DNA of 31,032 bases. Source: a virus. How positions within the stretch are numbered: the stretch's first letter is position 1; each line of letters starts with the position of its first letter. Positions 1 to 6,959 of this stretch are shown here, one piece after another. The notes below the pieces were generated by a model. The model saw nothing but the letters and a program-made list of their open reading frames with translations. It was not told the DNA's origin and did not search any database. The translations under genes and the position numbers were made by a program. The stretch covers positions 1-31,032 of the IMG/VR virus record IMGVR_UViG_3300012931_000058. One strand, 5' to 3'.

Positions 1-123
1 AAAGAGACAACTACCTGTCCGTTCCTGTCTGTAAATTTAACTGCATTCGTTAAAAGATTTGAAAGGACTGAATTAATCATATTTTCATCGGCGAATATTT
101 TTCCGTCCTCCTCGCCGTTATAT
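1..123 (-). pseudogene. Sensor histidine kinase, C-terminal part (interrupted by prophage)
   Basis: Read on the minus strand this flank encodes the start of a HATPase_c domain, with FADENMINSVLSNLLTNAVKF as the N-box: an Asn-Leu-Leu-x-Asn-Ala helix that binds ATP/Mg in two-component sensor kinases. The frame is open across the whole flank and continues beyond the window. The preceding part of the same gene lies at 30910-31032, on the other side of the prophage. Removing the prophage and one TATAT copy joins the halves in frame through Ile-Lys-Tyr-Asn-Gly-Glu-Glu-Asp. The kinase is therefore inferred to be disrupted between its dimerisation/phosphoacceptor region and its ATP-binding domain. 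Which signal it senses cannot be told from this fragment. Confidence 0.85.
119..123. repeat. Left copy of 5-bp target-site duplication (TATAT)
   Basis: TATAT abuts the inferred left end of the phage (next bases ACTGTTTTCC) and recurs at 30910-30914. Mu-type transposition makes 5-bp duplications. The choice of TATAT over the overlapping ATATA rests on it restoring the host kinase frame. Confidence 0.7.
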
Positions 124-214
124 ACTGTTTTCCGTTATTATTTGAGAAATTACTATTACCATTATTTTGTTTTTTGCACAAAAACAAAGGGTATTACCCA
201 CGCTATTTGAGAAA
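124..214 (+). repeat. Left phage end with two transposase-binding-like repeats
   Basis: ATTATTTGAGAAA lies at 137-149, 13 bp inside the inferred end, and a second copy ATTTGAGAAA at 205-214. The same 13-mer occurs inverted at the right end (30885-30897), so these are likely the Mu A-type end sites (L1 and L2 equivalents). Between them are a 9-bp inverted repeat TTTGTTTTT/AAAAACAAA (166-188) and the palindrome GGGTATTACCC (189-199). A TG dinucleotide typical of Mu termini is at 126-127, two bases inside the end suggested by the target duplication. Confidence 0.75.
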
Positions 215-286
215 ATGACACTTTTTTATGTTTACTAAAAATTATTATTTTGTTTTTAAGCTGAAATCTAAGGATGATACTGGATA

Positions 287-323
287 TTTTGACACTTTTG
301 ACACCTGCTTTTTGCGGTGTCAA
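287..323. promoter_or_regulatory. TGACAC repeat cluster with hairpin, end of repressor transcript
   Basis: TTTTGACAC is tandemly repeated at 287-295 and 296-304, another TGACAC is at 216-221, and an inverted GTGTCA at 317-322. Together they give an 8-bp perfect stem TTGACACC (298-305) / GGTGTCAA (316-323) with a 10-nt loop. It lies just after the stop of the leftward repressor gene, so it could be the repressor terminator. It could also be a binding-site cluster comparable to the Mu operator/enhancer. No long T tract follows on the minus strand, which weakens the terminator reading. Confidence 0.45.
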
Positions 324-344
324 TTGTCATTTTGTCATAGAATA

Positions 345-698
345 CTATTTGCGTTTATGTTTACCCTTTTTCAGGTCTTTTACTTGAGGTAGGAGTTCAG
401 TATAACGGTCAACAAAAGTGCGGAGTTGCTCATTCTCCTCTTTAAGTTCTCGTTTCTCCTCCTCAAGCTTTTTATAATCAATATCACATGGTAATTCTCC
501 TTTGATTAAGTAATCAAGACTAACCTTAAAATAATCTGCTATCCTAATTAAATATTCTAATCTCCACTCGCTCTGTTCGTTTAGCATCTTATAATAACTT
601 GATTTTGGGATAGTTAATATCTCTCTCAGCCTAAAAACAGTCACATTATGTTGTTCACAGAGCGAATTAATTCTTGATGTAATATTATTAGTTCCCAT
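345..698 (-). CDS. Phage repressor, Xre/CI-type HTH with C-terminal coiled coil
   Basis: This 117-residue protein has an HTH_3 (Cro/CI) domain over about residues 1-65, with the recognition-helix region around TIPKSSYYKMLN, followed by a charged heptad-like coiled coil (about 75-100) and a basic tail ending GKHKRK. It is transcribed leftward, away from the early genes, exactly where Mu carries its c repressor. It has no peptidase S24 domain, so induction by RecA-stimulated self-cleavage is not expected. The ATG at 698 is preferred. A longer frame opens at a TTG (728), but that lies inside the palindromic operator. The operator at 720-736 is just upstream of the gene, so it could repress both this gene and the early promoter. 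Confidence 0.8.
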   Translation of the reverse strand: MGTNNITSRINSLCEQHNVTVFRLREILTIPKSSYYKMLNEQSEWRLEYLIRIADYFKVSLDYLIKGELPCDIDYKKLEEEKRELKEENEQLRTFVDRYTELLPQVKDLKKGKHKRK

Positions 699-712
699 AA
701 GATACTTTTCTC

Positions 713-743
713 TTGACAAAGTCCCCAATGGGGACTATATTTG
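713..743 (+). promoter_or_regulatory. Early rightward promoter with palindromic operator in the spacer
   Basis: TTGACA (713-718) is followed after exactly 17 bp by TATATT (736-741). The same bases also read TATATTTG (736-743), a perfect match to the Bacteroidota -7 consensus TAnnTTTG. The spacer contains AGTCCCC-AAT-GGGGACT (720-736), a palindrome with 7-bp perfect arms. A dimeric repressor bound there would cover the space between -35 and -10 and block polymerase, and would also sit just upstream of the leftward repressor gene. Occupancy by the 345-698 or 780-959 protein is inferred. Confidence 0.8.
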
Positions 744-779
744 TGTAAGCTAATTCACTATTACTACAAAGAGGTACGG

Positions 780-959
780 ATGTCATACATTCAAAAAAAC
801 AGGAATTTGTTTAATCAAGCAGAAATAGCCCGTGAGCTTGGATGCTCAACATCCAACGTAAATATGGCTATAACCGGTTACAGGAAAGGGCCGGCTCAAA
901 AGAAGCTTTTAGTCAAAATTGAGAAGCTGTTGCTCTCGAAGTTTTCCAAAGCCGCATAG
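780..959 (+). CDS. Small Ner/Cro-like HTH regulator
   Basis: This 59-residue basic protein has a helix-turn-helix over about residues 10-40 (QAEIARELGCSTSNVNMAI). It is the first rightward gene and diverges from the repressor, the place of ner in Mu and cro in lambdoid phages. Its likely job is to shut down repressor and/or early transcription during lytic growth. The frame is open back to 741, but that position lies within the -10 element. The ATG at 780, preceded by AAAGAGG, is therefore the start. Ner and Cro are different folds, and the sequence alone does not say which applies. Confidence 0.7.
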   Translation: MSYIQKNRNLFNQAEIARELGCSTSNVNMAITGYRKGPAQKKLLVKIEKLLLSKFSKAA

Positions 960-1047
960 CCACCCTGTAAAATATATGCCGTACTTCTATAACAAAAATA
1001 ATATAGAACAATAGGATATGCGAGTAAAAAATAAGGAATAATTTTTA

Positions 1048-1443
1048 ATGGAAAATAGAACAGTCCGGGACGTAATAAAGGAAATGGTTATTAACAAAAA
1101 TCAGACGGTTGCCGAACTTGCTGATATGCTTGGCTGCTCTGATAATAGTTTGTACAGATACGGATTAGACGGAGAATCAGGAACCGATATGCCGGTTTCC
1201 AAAGTGATACCGCTTACCCACGCAACACGCAACCTTGCATTAATTAAACATCTTGCAAATAGCTGCGGGTGCATTGTTATTAAAATACCTTTCAAATCAA
1301 CCAGGCAGAACAAACTTCAAGTTGCTCAAGAATATCAATCGGCGATAGCGGATTATGATAAAATCAAAAGCGGTCTGCAAGAGTTATTGGATCATTGTTT
1401 GGAAAACATAATTCAAAACGAACAAACGGAGATGACTTTTTGA
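1048..1443 (+). CDS. CII-like phage regulatory protein
   Basis: The protein has 131 residues, with an N-terminal HTH-like segment at about 5-40 (TVAELADMLGCSDNSLYRYG) and a C-terminal helical region at about 95-125. The arrangement resembles the phage CII/CP76 family, in which the HTH is followed by a conserved strand-rich middle (ALIKHLANSCGCIVIKIP here). Such proteins govern early transcription or the lysis-lysogeny choice. It sits between the ner-like gene and the transposase with an 88-bp leader, and its last bases overlap the next start. The family assignment comes from motif layout only. Confidence 0.5.
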   Translation: MENRTVRDVIKEMVINKNQTVAELADMLGCSDNSLYRYGLDGESGTDMPVSKVIPLTHATRNLALIKHLANSCGCIVIKIPFKSTRQNKLQVAQEYQSAIADYDKIKSGLQELLDHCLENIIQNEQTEMTF

Positions 1444-1691
1444 GTGAAGATAAAATCTGCGAGGAATTATTTCAAGACGAACGCAATAAGGAAGAATTAT
1501 TAAGGATGAAGGTTAGGGCAGGCATTACAGATATATATGTGTTAGGAGAAGAAATTATTGATGGTAGGAAAAAATATCTTGCGGAATTTATAATCGAAGG
1601 TGAATACAATAGGCTCGTATCCAAAAGGGAAATCACTAAAAAGCAGCTCACAAAAATCGCATCCATCTTAAGAGGTGAAAATGACACCTAA
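1440..1691 (+). CDS. Hypothetical small protein upstream of transposase
   Basis: An 83-residue acidic/helical protein with no family I recognise. The chosen start is the TTG at 1440, which overlaps the stop of the CII-like gene (TTGA) and has GGAG 10 bases upstream. The frame stays open back to an ATG at 1395, inside the previous gene and without a good ribosome site. Its end overlaps the transposase ATG by 11 bases, so all three genes look translationally coupled. The middle (about 25-55) has alternating hydrophobic strands, and the C-terminus is lysine-rich. Confidence 0.55.
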   Translation: MSEDKICEELFQDERNKEELLRMKVRAGITDIYVLGEEIIDGRKKYLAEFIIEGEYNRLVSKREITKKQLTKIASILRGENDT

Positions 1692-3669
1692 AGAATATTC
1701 TGAAAATTATAACATTGGATTACGTCGTGTTTATAGAATGATAGACCGCGAAGAATTACAAACTTATGTTGATAGCTTGGGAGCTCTACAAATTATCGTT
1801 GATATAAAGAACAATTACTCTAAACTCTCGCAACCACAGAAAGACTATAACATAAAACAAGCCAACGAACGTCTTGGCGAGATGATATTAATCGGTTACA
1901 ACACTCCGACAGCGGGACTAATGAGACAGATTGAACCGATCATCCGACAATATCAGGCGCTTGGAATTACTTTCAAAGGTAAAAAGTGCGCCGGGGAAAA
2001 CTGGGAAACGAAAGAACATAATAAATATGATATAGTTGGTTATGATTACAGATCGGTTGATAGAAACAAAAAAAGAAGTAAAACAAAAAGCGATCGGAAA
2101 ACGCGCAGCGATAAACATTTTTACCGCGATGAAAATGTAAATAAAGTTTTGTACAGCCACATCCTTCCTCTTGCGGCATATATTTATTTGAACAGCGCGA
2201 AGGCGAACATTCTAAGAACGCTTGACCAAATGATTGATTACTCCAAGACGGATGAAAACTTCTATGAGATAGCCGCGATAAATGAGAAAACATTATATAG
2301 AGTTCTTACCCAGGAATTTGCCGCTCTTGGTTTGGAAGAAAAACACGAATTGCTTAACCACTATAATAAATGGTTTGTAAAGAAAACATACTGCACAGGC
2401 GCATTCACGGATGATATTCCTTTCGGAACCATTTTGATGGACGATAACAAGCGCAACGTTGCCTCGGCATGGGTTTATAATTCAATCACACGCAAGAACG
2501 AACTGAAGCAAATTAAAAGCTGGAATGCAATTGAAAGCCGTACCGGAAAATATCTATCATTCAAAAATGATGTAAAAGATTTTAAAGCGGATGACACAAT
2601 TGAATTGCTTGTAAAAGCTCTCCAGGTAATGGGCTGCACTAAAGTAATAGTTGATAACGGAATTGCATCTTCAAAAGAGTTCCAGAATTTTGTAACCAAC
2701 CTGAATTATGCATTAAGAGAAATTTACGGTTTGAATGCCTACCAGTTGGAATATGAAATTGCGAAGCCGTATCACCCCACGGATAAATCGCCGATTGAAA
2801 GATCATTTGGAATTACAAAAGACGAGCTTGATGTTGATTTCAAAAACTTTGTAGGCGATAATCACAAAGAGGAAGGCATACATAAAACAAATTCTCTAAC
2901 ACCCGATCAGGCGGATTATACTTTTGCTGATTACAATAAAAAATATGAACAATATATTTACGGCTGGTACGAAACTCGTACACGCACATTAACAATCGAC
3001 GGGATGAAGAAAAGGACTTGCATACGCGATTACTTTGATGAGTTATTTCAAACATTTGATTACAAACCGATACCGGAACGCGCCTTACGTTATGCTTTGC
3101 AGAAACAAAAAGATTACACTTTCAAAGGCCGCTTCTATCTCAACATCGAAGGTTATCAGAGTGATTTTATTCCGGTAGATTTTGGAACCGAGTCCTTGCC
3201 TTCGAGCTTTATTAACCGCCGCTACAAAATACTTTACAACCCGGCAAATTTGAACGAAGTGGATCTCTACACAGCCGAATCATTCATCGATAAAATTCAC
3301 GGCATCTATTACGAAGCCGGTCAATTTGTTTGCACGCTTCAATCTGTGCGCGAACTCGGTACAGAGAAACAAAAACTTGTTGCAATTCATAACTCATCGA
3401 GGCAGAAAGAAGCCCGCAAGCTTGCGCTTAAACTTTTACCGATTGATGTAATGGCATCAATAAATGAAGCCGGCAAAGTTGAAGACACTCCAAAGAAAGT
3501 ACAAAAGGAAATTGCGAGAATAATAAACGATGAAATGCCGCTTGAAAAAATTGCGGTTGAAGCTTCAGAAAAAATTGAGCAAAAGAACCACACGTTTTCA
3601 ATAGAGGAATTGGATGAAATAATTAACGAAAAAGAACCCGGCTATTTTGCCGGAACAGAGGAGGAATAA
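1681..3669 (+). CDS. Mu A-type DDE transposase
   Basis: This 662-residue protein matches MuA in length. MuA-type transposases bind the phage ends, pair them and catalyse DNA cleavage and strand transfer in the cytoplasm. The N-terminus (1-30) contains a helix-turn-helix-like region. A basic stretch at about 128-145 precedes the catalytic core. The DDE triad is visible as Asp254/255 in ILMDDNKRN, Asp325 in VIVDNG and Glu373 in KSPIERSFG, with rve-family spacing. A mu-C-like beta domain follows at about 480-540, and a lysine/glutamate-rich tail from about 570 is where MuA contacts MuB and ClpX. ATG 1681 follows AGAGGTG. An in-frame GTG two codons earlier is less likely. It ends 1 bp before the next start. 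Confidence 0.93.
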   Translation: MTPKEYSENYNIGLRRVYRMIDREELQTYVDSLGALQIIVDIKNNYSKLSQPQKDYNIKQANERLGEMILIGYNTPTAGLMRQIEPIIRQYQALGITFKGKKCAGENWETKEHNKYDIVGYDYRSVDRNKKRSKTKSDRKTRSDKHFYRDENVNKVLYSHILPLAAYIYLNSAKANILRTLDQMIDYSKTDENFYEIAAINEKTLYRVLTQEFAALGLEEKHELLNHYNKWFVKKTYCTGAFTDDIPFGTILMDDNKRNVASAWVYNSITRKNELKQIKSWNAIESRTGKYLSFKNDVKDFKADDTIELLVKALQVMGCTKVIVDNGIASSKEFQNFVTNLNYALREIYGLNAYQLEYEIAKPYHPTDKSPIERSFGITKDELDVDFKNFVGDNHKEEGIHKTNSLTPDQADYTFADYNKKYEQYIYGWYETRTRTLTIDGMKKRTCIRDYFDELFQTFDYKPIPERALRYALQKQKDYTFKGRFYLNIEGYQSDFIPVDFGTESLPSSFINRRYKILYNPANLNEVDLYTAESFIDKIHGIYYEAGQFVCTLQSVRELGTEKQKLVAIHNSSRQKEARKLALKLLPIDVMASINEAGKVEDTPKKVQKEIARIINDEMPLEKIAVEASEKIEQKNHTFSIEELDEIINEKEPGYFAGTEEE

Positions 3670-3670
3670 A

Positions 3671-4042
3671 ATGGCTAAACAAGAACTATCAACAGTAACA
3701 GTCGAAGATCTTCTCGACGAGAACGAGCTGCCTGAAAATTTTGAAGACTTACCGGCACGGAAGCAAAAAGAAATTATTATCAACACAGTGCTTTCCGTTT
3801 ACAAGGAAGCTTTGGACTGCATGAGTTTTGAACAGAAAGCAAAAGCTGCTCAGAAAAAATTATCCAACGAAATTAAAAACAGTCCGGCTGCCGTAAAACT
3901 TGCCGCACTCAAAAAAGATACGAGAAGAAACGATGCACAAATTAAACAGCTGCTCAACCGTTACGACGGGATGAAGCAATTAGCAAAAGCGCTTGGTATT
4001 TCGGAAAAGAATTTTTCTCAAATAAAGATGATAGAAGGATAA
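3671..4042 (+). CDS. Unknown helical protein in the place of MuB
   Basis: A 123-residue, mostly helical, charged protein directly after the transposase (GAGGAGGAAT ribosome site, 1-bp gap). In Mu this position holds MuB, a AAA+ ATPase of about 312 residues that captures target DNA. Here there is no Walker A or B motif and the protein is too short for an ATPase. The N-terminal half is acidic (DLLDENELPENFEDLP). The C-terminal half is lysine-rich and ends in an HTH-like segment (LAKALGISEKNFSQIKMI, about 100-120), so DNA binding is plausible. It may assist transposition, but no function can be assigned. Confidence 0.65.
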   Translation: MAKQELSTVTVEDLLDENELPENFEDLPARKQKEIIINTVLSVYKEALDCMSFEQKAKAAQKKLSNEIKNSPAAVKLAALKKDTRRNDAQIKQLLNRYDGMKQLAKALGISEKNFSQIKMIEG

Positions 4043-4294
4043 ATGAGTTTAAGCATTAAGCCCGGAGATCGTTACGGACGCTTAGTTGTTGTTATGGAAT
4101 GTGCACCGCGAAAAACCTTAAGCCGTCGTTTTGTGAGATATTTTTCTTGCCGTTGCGATTGTGGGAAGATAGTAAATGTAAGACTCGAATCTCTTCGGAA
4201 TAGTGACACCAAAAGCTGCGGTTGCTTAAAAAAACAAATGAACAAAAAGATGAAGCTGTTTTGGACACAATATAGAAAGGAGAAGCAACAATGA
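4043..4294 (+). CDS. Small zinc-ribbon phage protein
   Basis: An 83-residue basic protein. Its start (GDRYGRLVVVMECAP) and cysteine set CRCDCGK ... SCGCL match the zinc-binding module often found alone, or in front of AP2/HNH domains, in small phage proteins. Four to five cysteines are present, enough for one zinc site. The nuclease or AP2 half is missing: the protein stops after a lysine-rich helix. It abuts the preceding stop codon and overlaps the next start by 4 bases. Nucleic-acid binding is the likely role. Confidence 0.6.
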   Translation: MSLSIKPGDRYGRLVVVMECAPRKTLSRRFVRYFSCRCDCGKIVNVRLESLRNSDTKSCGCLKKQMNKKMKLFWTQYRKEKQQ

Positions 4295-4587
4295 AGAAAT
4301 ATTTGAATTATATAGCGTGGTGTTTTGTCCCAAAGAACAAATTGGACGATGCAATAACTTCTTATTTCAAAAATATTGATAGAAAAATCATAAAAGAGGA
4401 ATTGCTTGAAGAATATAAAAATAATATCCTCAATGATGTTGCGAAACTAAATGCTGAATATCCAAGATGCACACCGAAAGAAGTTAAATTTAGAAGCATA
4501 CACTTTAGCGAGGATATTGCTCTCGACGGTTTATGTGTAATAGAATTTAAATTACTTGTCGGTAATGAAAGTGAGGTGAAGTCATGA
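4291..4587 (+). CDS. Hypothetical early protein
   Basis: A 98-residue protein of unknown family. It has helical character over about 15-55 and a beta-rich C-terminus. It has a strong AAAGGAG ribosome site and overlaps its neighbours on both sides by 4 bases (ATGA-type junctions), which supports it as a real member of the early operon. Confidence 0.6.
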   Translation: MKKYLNYIAWCFVPKNKLDDAITSYFKNIDRKIIKEELLEEYKNNILNDVAKLNAEYPRCTPKEVKFRSIHFSEDIALDGLCVIEFKLLVGNESEVKS

Positions 4588-4886
4588 ATTGTAATTGTTT
4601 GGAGATAATAGAAGGAAAAATGTGTACACGGTTTAACGAACAGAATAGATATGGGAAAAATTCTGTCGTTAAGGTTTCGATTAACGAAAAAGCATTGATG
4701 TTTTCTGACGATTTATCACAATCACAAATTAAAACCTACAGTACGATAAAAATAGAACTTAGCAATGGGAAAAAGAAGAATGAGGATTTATTGCATTCGT
4801 ACTGCCCTTGGTGTGGAAAAAAGATTGAAAATGAAAATGCCGAGACTATCAAACAAGAAACTGAATCAAGTGAGGTGAAACCATGA
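4584..4886 (+). CDS. Zinc-ribbon-like hypothetical protein
   Basis: A 100-residue protein with an N-terminal Cys pair (NCNCLE) plus Cys14 and a C-terminal CPWCGKKIE knuckle at about 74-82, a layout typical of small zinc ribbons in phage early operons. An acidic tail rich in Glu and Thr follows. AGGTGAAGTC precedes the start, and both ends overlap neighbours by 4 bases. Role unknown. Confidence 0.6.
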   Translation: MNCNCLEIIEGKMCTRFNEQNRYGKNSVVKVSINEKALMFSDDLSQSQIKTYSTIKIELSNGKKKNEDLLHSYCPWCGKKIENENAETIKQETESSEVKP

Positions 4887-5149
4887 TTAGACCAATAATC
4901 CCGAACCAAAAAATCCTTTATATGAAAGCACAGATATTGAAAGAGTTGGACAAAAATATTATGGTAAAAGGCGCAGGCAGTTTCACATCGAGCCATGAAA
5001 CTTTAGGATGTGTAACGGAAGAATATAAAGAACTAACCGATGCCGTTCACTCCAAGGACATGAAAAAAATAGAGGAAGAATTGTTGGATATTATCGGCGC
5101 GGCGGCGTGGGGTTTAGCTTCGTTATATAACAAAACACTCAATTGGTAA
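4883..5149 (+). CDS. MazG-like (all-alpha NTP pyrophosphohydrolase) protein
   Basis: This 88-residue protein carries the metal-binding pattern of the all-alpha NTP-PPase superfamily: TEEYKEL (Glu46, Glu47, Glu50) on one helix and EEELLDII (Glu65/66, Asp69) on the next. Such enzymes hydrolyse dNTPs or NTPs to the monophosphate and pyrophosphate, and phage versions may clean nucleotide pools or blunt stringent-type host responses. The length fits a single-domain MazG-like protein. The assignment rests on the ExxE/ExxD pattern. The first 30 residues do not obviously match the family. Confidence 0.6.
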   Translation: MIRPIIPNQKILYMKAQILKELDKNIMVKGAGSFTSSHETLGCVTEEYKELTDAVHSKDMKKIEEELLDIIGAAAWGLASLYNKTLNW

Positions 5150-5167
5150 AATGGAGTTGAGTAAACA

Positions 5168-5395
5168 ATGGCTAAGAAGAAAAAGAAAATTGTGCATTTA
5201 ATTAATCCTGAAAGCGAGCATCAAAAGTTTATCACGCTTTGCGGCTTTGGAATTGAGAAAGTAAAACATTCAGGAAGGATTATTGATCTAAAAGCAATTG
5301 AATCGGAAAGTACTAATAGAGCTTGCCACAAATGCAAATACATCTTAAGAAACCAAACAGCATCATTCAAAGAAAAGGTGCAGCATGGCAAATAA
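5168..5395 (+). CDS. Basic hypothetical protein with Cys motif
   Basis: A 75-residue basic protein that opens with five to six consecutive lysines (MAKKKKKIV). It contains Cys in TLCGFG and a CHKCKY motif near residue 55, consistent with a small metal-binding or nucleic-acid-binding protein. GGAG precedes the ATG. The end overlaps the next gene by 11 bases. No family recognised. Confidence 0.55.
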   Translation: MAKKKKKIVHLINPESEHQKFITLCGFGIEKVKHSGRIIDLKAIESESTNRACHKCKYILRNQTASFKEKVQHGK

Positions 5396-5660
5396 AATAT
5401 TTCAAAAAGACCAACCAGTTGTTTATGCGAACGGAATTTACATTGTGCTTTACAGCAATCATACGACTACAAAGCTTATAGGCAAAGAAGAAAAAATAAA
5501 ACGGTTTGAGTTTACTAACCCGGAAACTGGCGAACGCGAGAGCATTGAAACAAATACAATTTACTGCGAGACTGACAGTATGTTTTTGAAGGAATTGAAG
5601 AAAGATTTTGAGCAAAGCACAGAGATAAAAATAGAGGGACAACATGACACGATACATTGA
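5385..5660 (+). CDS. Hypothetical early protein
   Basis: A 91-residue protein with a beta-rich first half (VVYANGIYIVLYSN) and a charged helical second half. A strong AAAGGTG site lies upstream of the ATG. It overlaps both neighbours (11 and 17 bases). No family recognised. Confidence 0.55.
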   Translation: MANKIFQKDQPVVYANGIYIVLYSNHTTTKLIGKEEKIKRFEFTNPETGERESIETNTIYCETDSMFLKELKKDFEQSTEIKIEGQHDTIH

Positions 5661-5934
5661 TCTCAATATAAAAAAGAGCAACAACGCCATTGAGCTAATG
5701 ACAGAAAATCTTTTACTCAACACGAATATACCGCACGTTGATTTAAATAAAAAACCGGCTGAAACCAAAGCTTATAAAGAGAGATCGAGTTTTGCAAACA
5801 TGAGTCCCGAGCAGAGAGAATATATTATTTCTCATTTAAAAGAACTGAGAGAAGCAATGGATGTTTGTGAAAAAAGAATAAGGGAATCGACAATAAAATA
5901 TTATAGCGGGTTGATAAATGTACAGAGGTTTTAA
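5644..5934 (+). CDS. Hypothetical early protein
   Basis: A 96-residue protein, helical at about 55-85 (SPEQREYIISHLKELREAM), with a GAGGGA ribosome site. It overlaps the neighbours by 17 bases at each end. No recognisable family. The helical half could mediate protein-protein contacts. Confidence 0.5.
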   Translation: MTRYIDLNIKKSNNAIELMTENLLLNTNIPHVDLNKKPAETKAYKERSSFANMSPEQREYIISHLKELREAMDVCEKRIRESTIKYYSGLINVQRF

Positions 5935-6454
5935 AACATATCGTCATTTCCTAAATTATAAGCTGCATGCCCTCTCGGCTATAATTTGCGGGGATGATTA
6001 TGTAATAGATGGGGAGCTCGCAGCCCGCGGGCTCTCGTCTGTAAAAGAACTGAGCAATCCGGAAGCGAAAGAGCTTGTAGAAAAATTTACTGCAACTGCA
6101 AAAAGAGTTTCGAACAATGTTGATGGTTTAAAAGCTGCCATTGGCGAAGGAAAAATAACCGACCGCCAGCGCGCTGCAATAATAAAAGTTGGAAAATATA
6201 TTTTGAATTGGTCCAACGAATCGATATTCAGTTATATACTCGATACATGTCCGGCACACCGCAAACGCCTTTCTCTATGGGAAGTCCGAAACAGCAAGCT
6301 TAATAAACTCCTCGGGCTTCTCTCATCTAAAGATGCGGATGCGGTAATAAAGCGATTAGATCAAATACAAAAAAGGGACGCGGAGAATGCAGAAAGAGAA
6401 AAAACAAATGCAGAGAGCGAAGCAGAAATTGCCAACTCTGCATCAGGTTGTTGA
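5918..6454 (+). CDS. Hypothetical protein, possibly GemA/Gp16-like
   Basis: A 178-residue helical protein. The middle and C-terminal stretch (DRQRAAIIKVGKYI at about 81-94 and KLNKLLGLLSSKDADAVIKR at about 128-147) loosely resembles the C-terminal helix pair of the Mu Gp16/GemA family, which occupies a similar early position in Mu. The match is weak and the usual N-terminal motif is missing, so this is only a suggestion. The final 25 residues are a charged Glu/Ala-rich tail. Its end overlaps the next gene by 68 bases. Confidence 0.45.
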   Translation: MYRGFKTYRHFLNYKLHALSAIICGDDYVIDGELAARGLSSVKELSNPEAKELVEKFTATAKRVSNNVDGLKAAIGEGKITDRQRAAIIKVGKYILNWSNESIFSYILDTCPAHRKRLSLWEVRNSKLNKLLGLLSSKDADAVIKRLDQIQKRDAENAEREKTNAESEAEIANSASGC

Positions 6455-6620
6455 GAAAGCGCGCAAATGCTACCCCGGGCTTAATACTGTTACAGCTTGC
6501 GAATATTATTCTCTCATACTTAACAAAATAATTTATTATGCCAAGCGCGAACACAGCGCCGAGACAGCCACTGCGGAATACAAACTGATAAACCTTTTAA
6601 TCAACATCGGGAGTAACTGA
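6387..6620 (+). CDS. Hypothetical basic helical protein
   Basis: A 77-residue protein with a lysine/glutamine-rich start and a helical core. GGAGA precedes the ATG at 6387. A second in-frame ATG at 6408 would reduce the large overlap with the previous gene. No family recognised. Its stop overlaps the start of the small membrane protein reading frame at 6617. Confidence 0.5.
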   Translation: MQKEKKQMQRAKQKLPTLHQVVEKARKCYPGLNTVTACEYYSLILNKIIYYAKREHSAETATAEYKLINLLINIGSN

Positions 6621-6784
6621 TAGAAATATCTCTCGCGGTTTTTATTATCTGTCTTTTATGCTCGGCTTTTACCGGTTCATGCATTACGGCTGCATATTTT
6701 ATAAAGAAAACAATAATAAATCTTCAATCGGAATCGGCAGAAAAAATTAATGAAGCAATTGGAACAAATACAAAACGATCTTAG
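6617..6784 (+). CDS. Possible 55-residue single-span membrane protein, non-ATG start
   Basis: Between two genes is an open frame with a strongly hydrophobic segment (ISLAVFIICLLCSAF..., about residues 4-28) followed by a polar tail. It has no ATG. It would start at CTG 6617, overlapping the previous stop as CTGA, with GGGAG about 6 bases upstream. It overlaps the next gene's ATG (6750) by 35 bases. Composition and operon packing support it. The rare start codon lowers confidence. A role as a small holin-like or regulatory membrane peptide is speculative. Confidence 0.4.
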   Translation: MIEISLAVFIICLLCSAFTGSCITAAYFIKKTIINLQSESAEKINEAIGTNTKRS

Positions 6785-6959
6785 GAAACTAACTCGTGAC
6801 GAGCTCGCTGCACTCGCGCTCGCGTTGATTAGTGAATTTTATCTTGCACAATGGCACGACCAAAAGGGAGAGATAATTCAATCACTAAAAGAATCCGCCT
6901 CGGCGGATAAATCAACAAAGGAGAAACAAAATGAAAGAAGCAACAGCAACAACACTTGA
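6750..6959 (+). CDS. Hypothetical early protein
   Basis: A 69-residue protein with an amphipathic helix over residues 1-50 and a polar, Ser/Asn-rich tail. It overlaps the next gene by 29 bases, whose good ribosome site (AAAGGAG) lies within this gene. No family recognised. Confidence 0.45.
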   Translation: MKQLEQIQNDLRKLTRDELAALALALISEFYLAQWHDQKGEIIQSLKESASADKSTKEKQNERSNSNNT

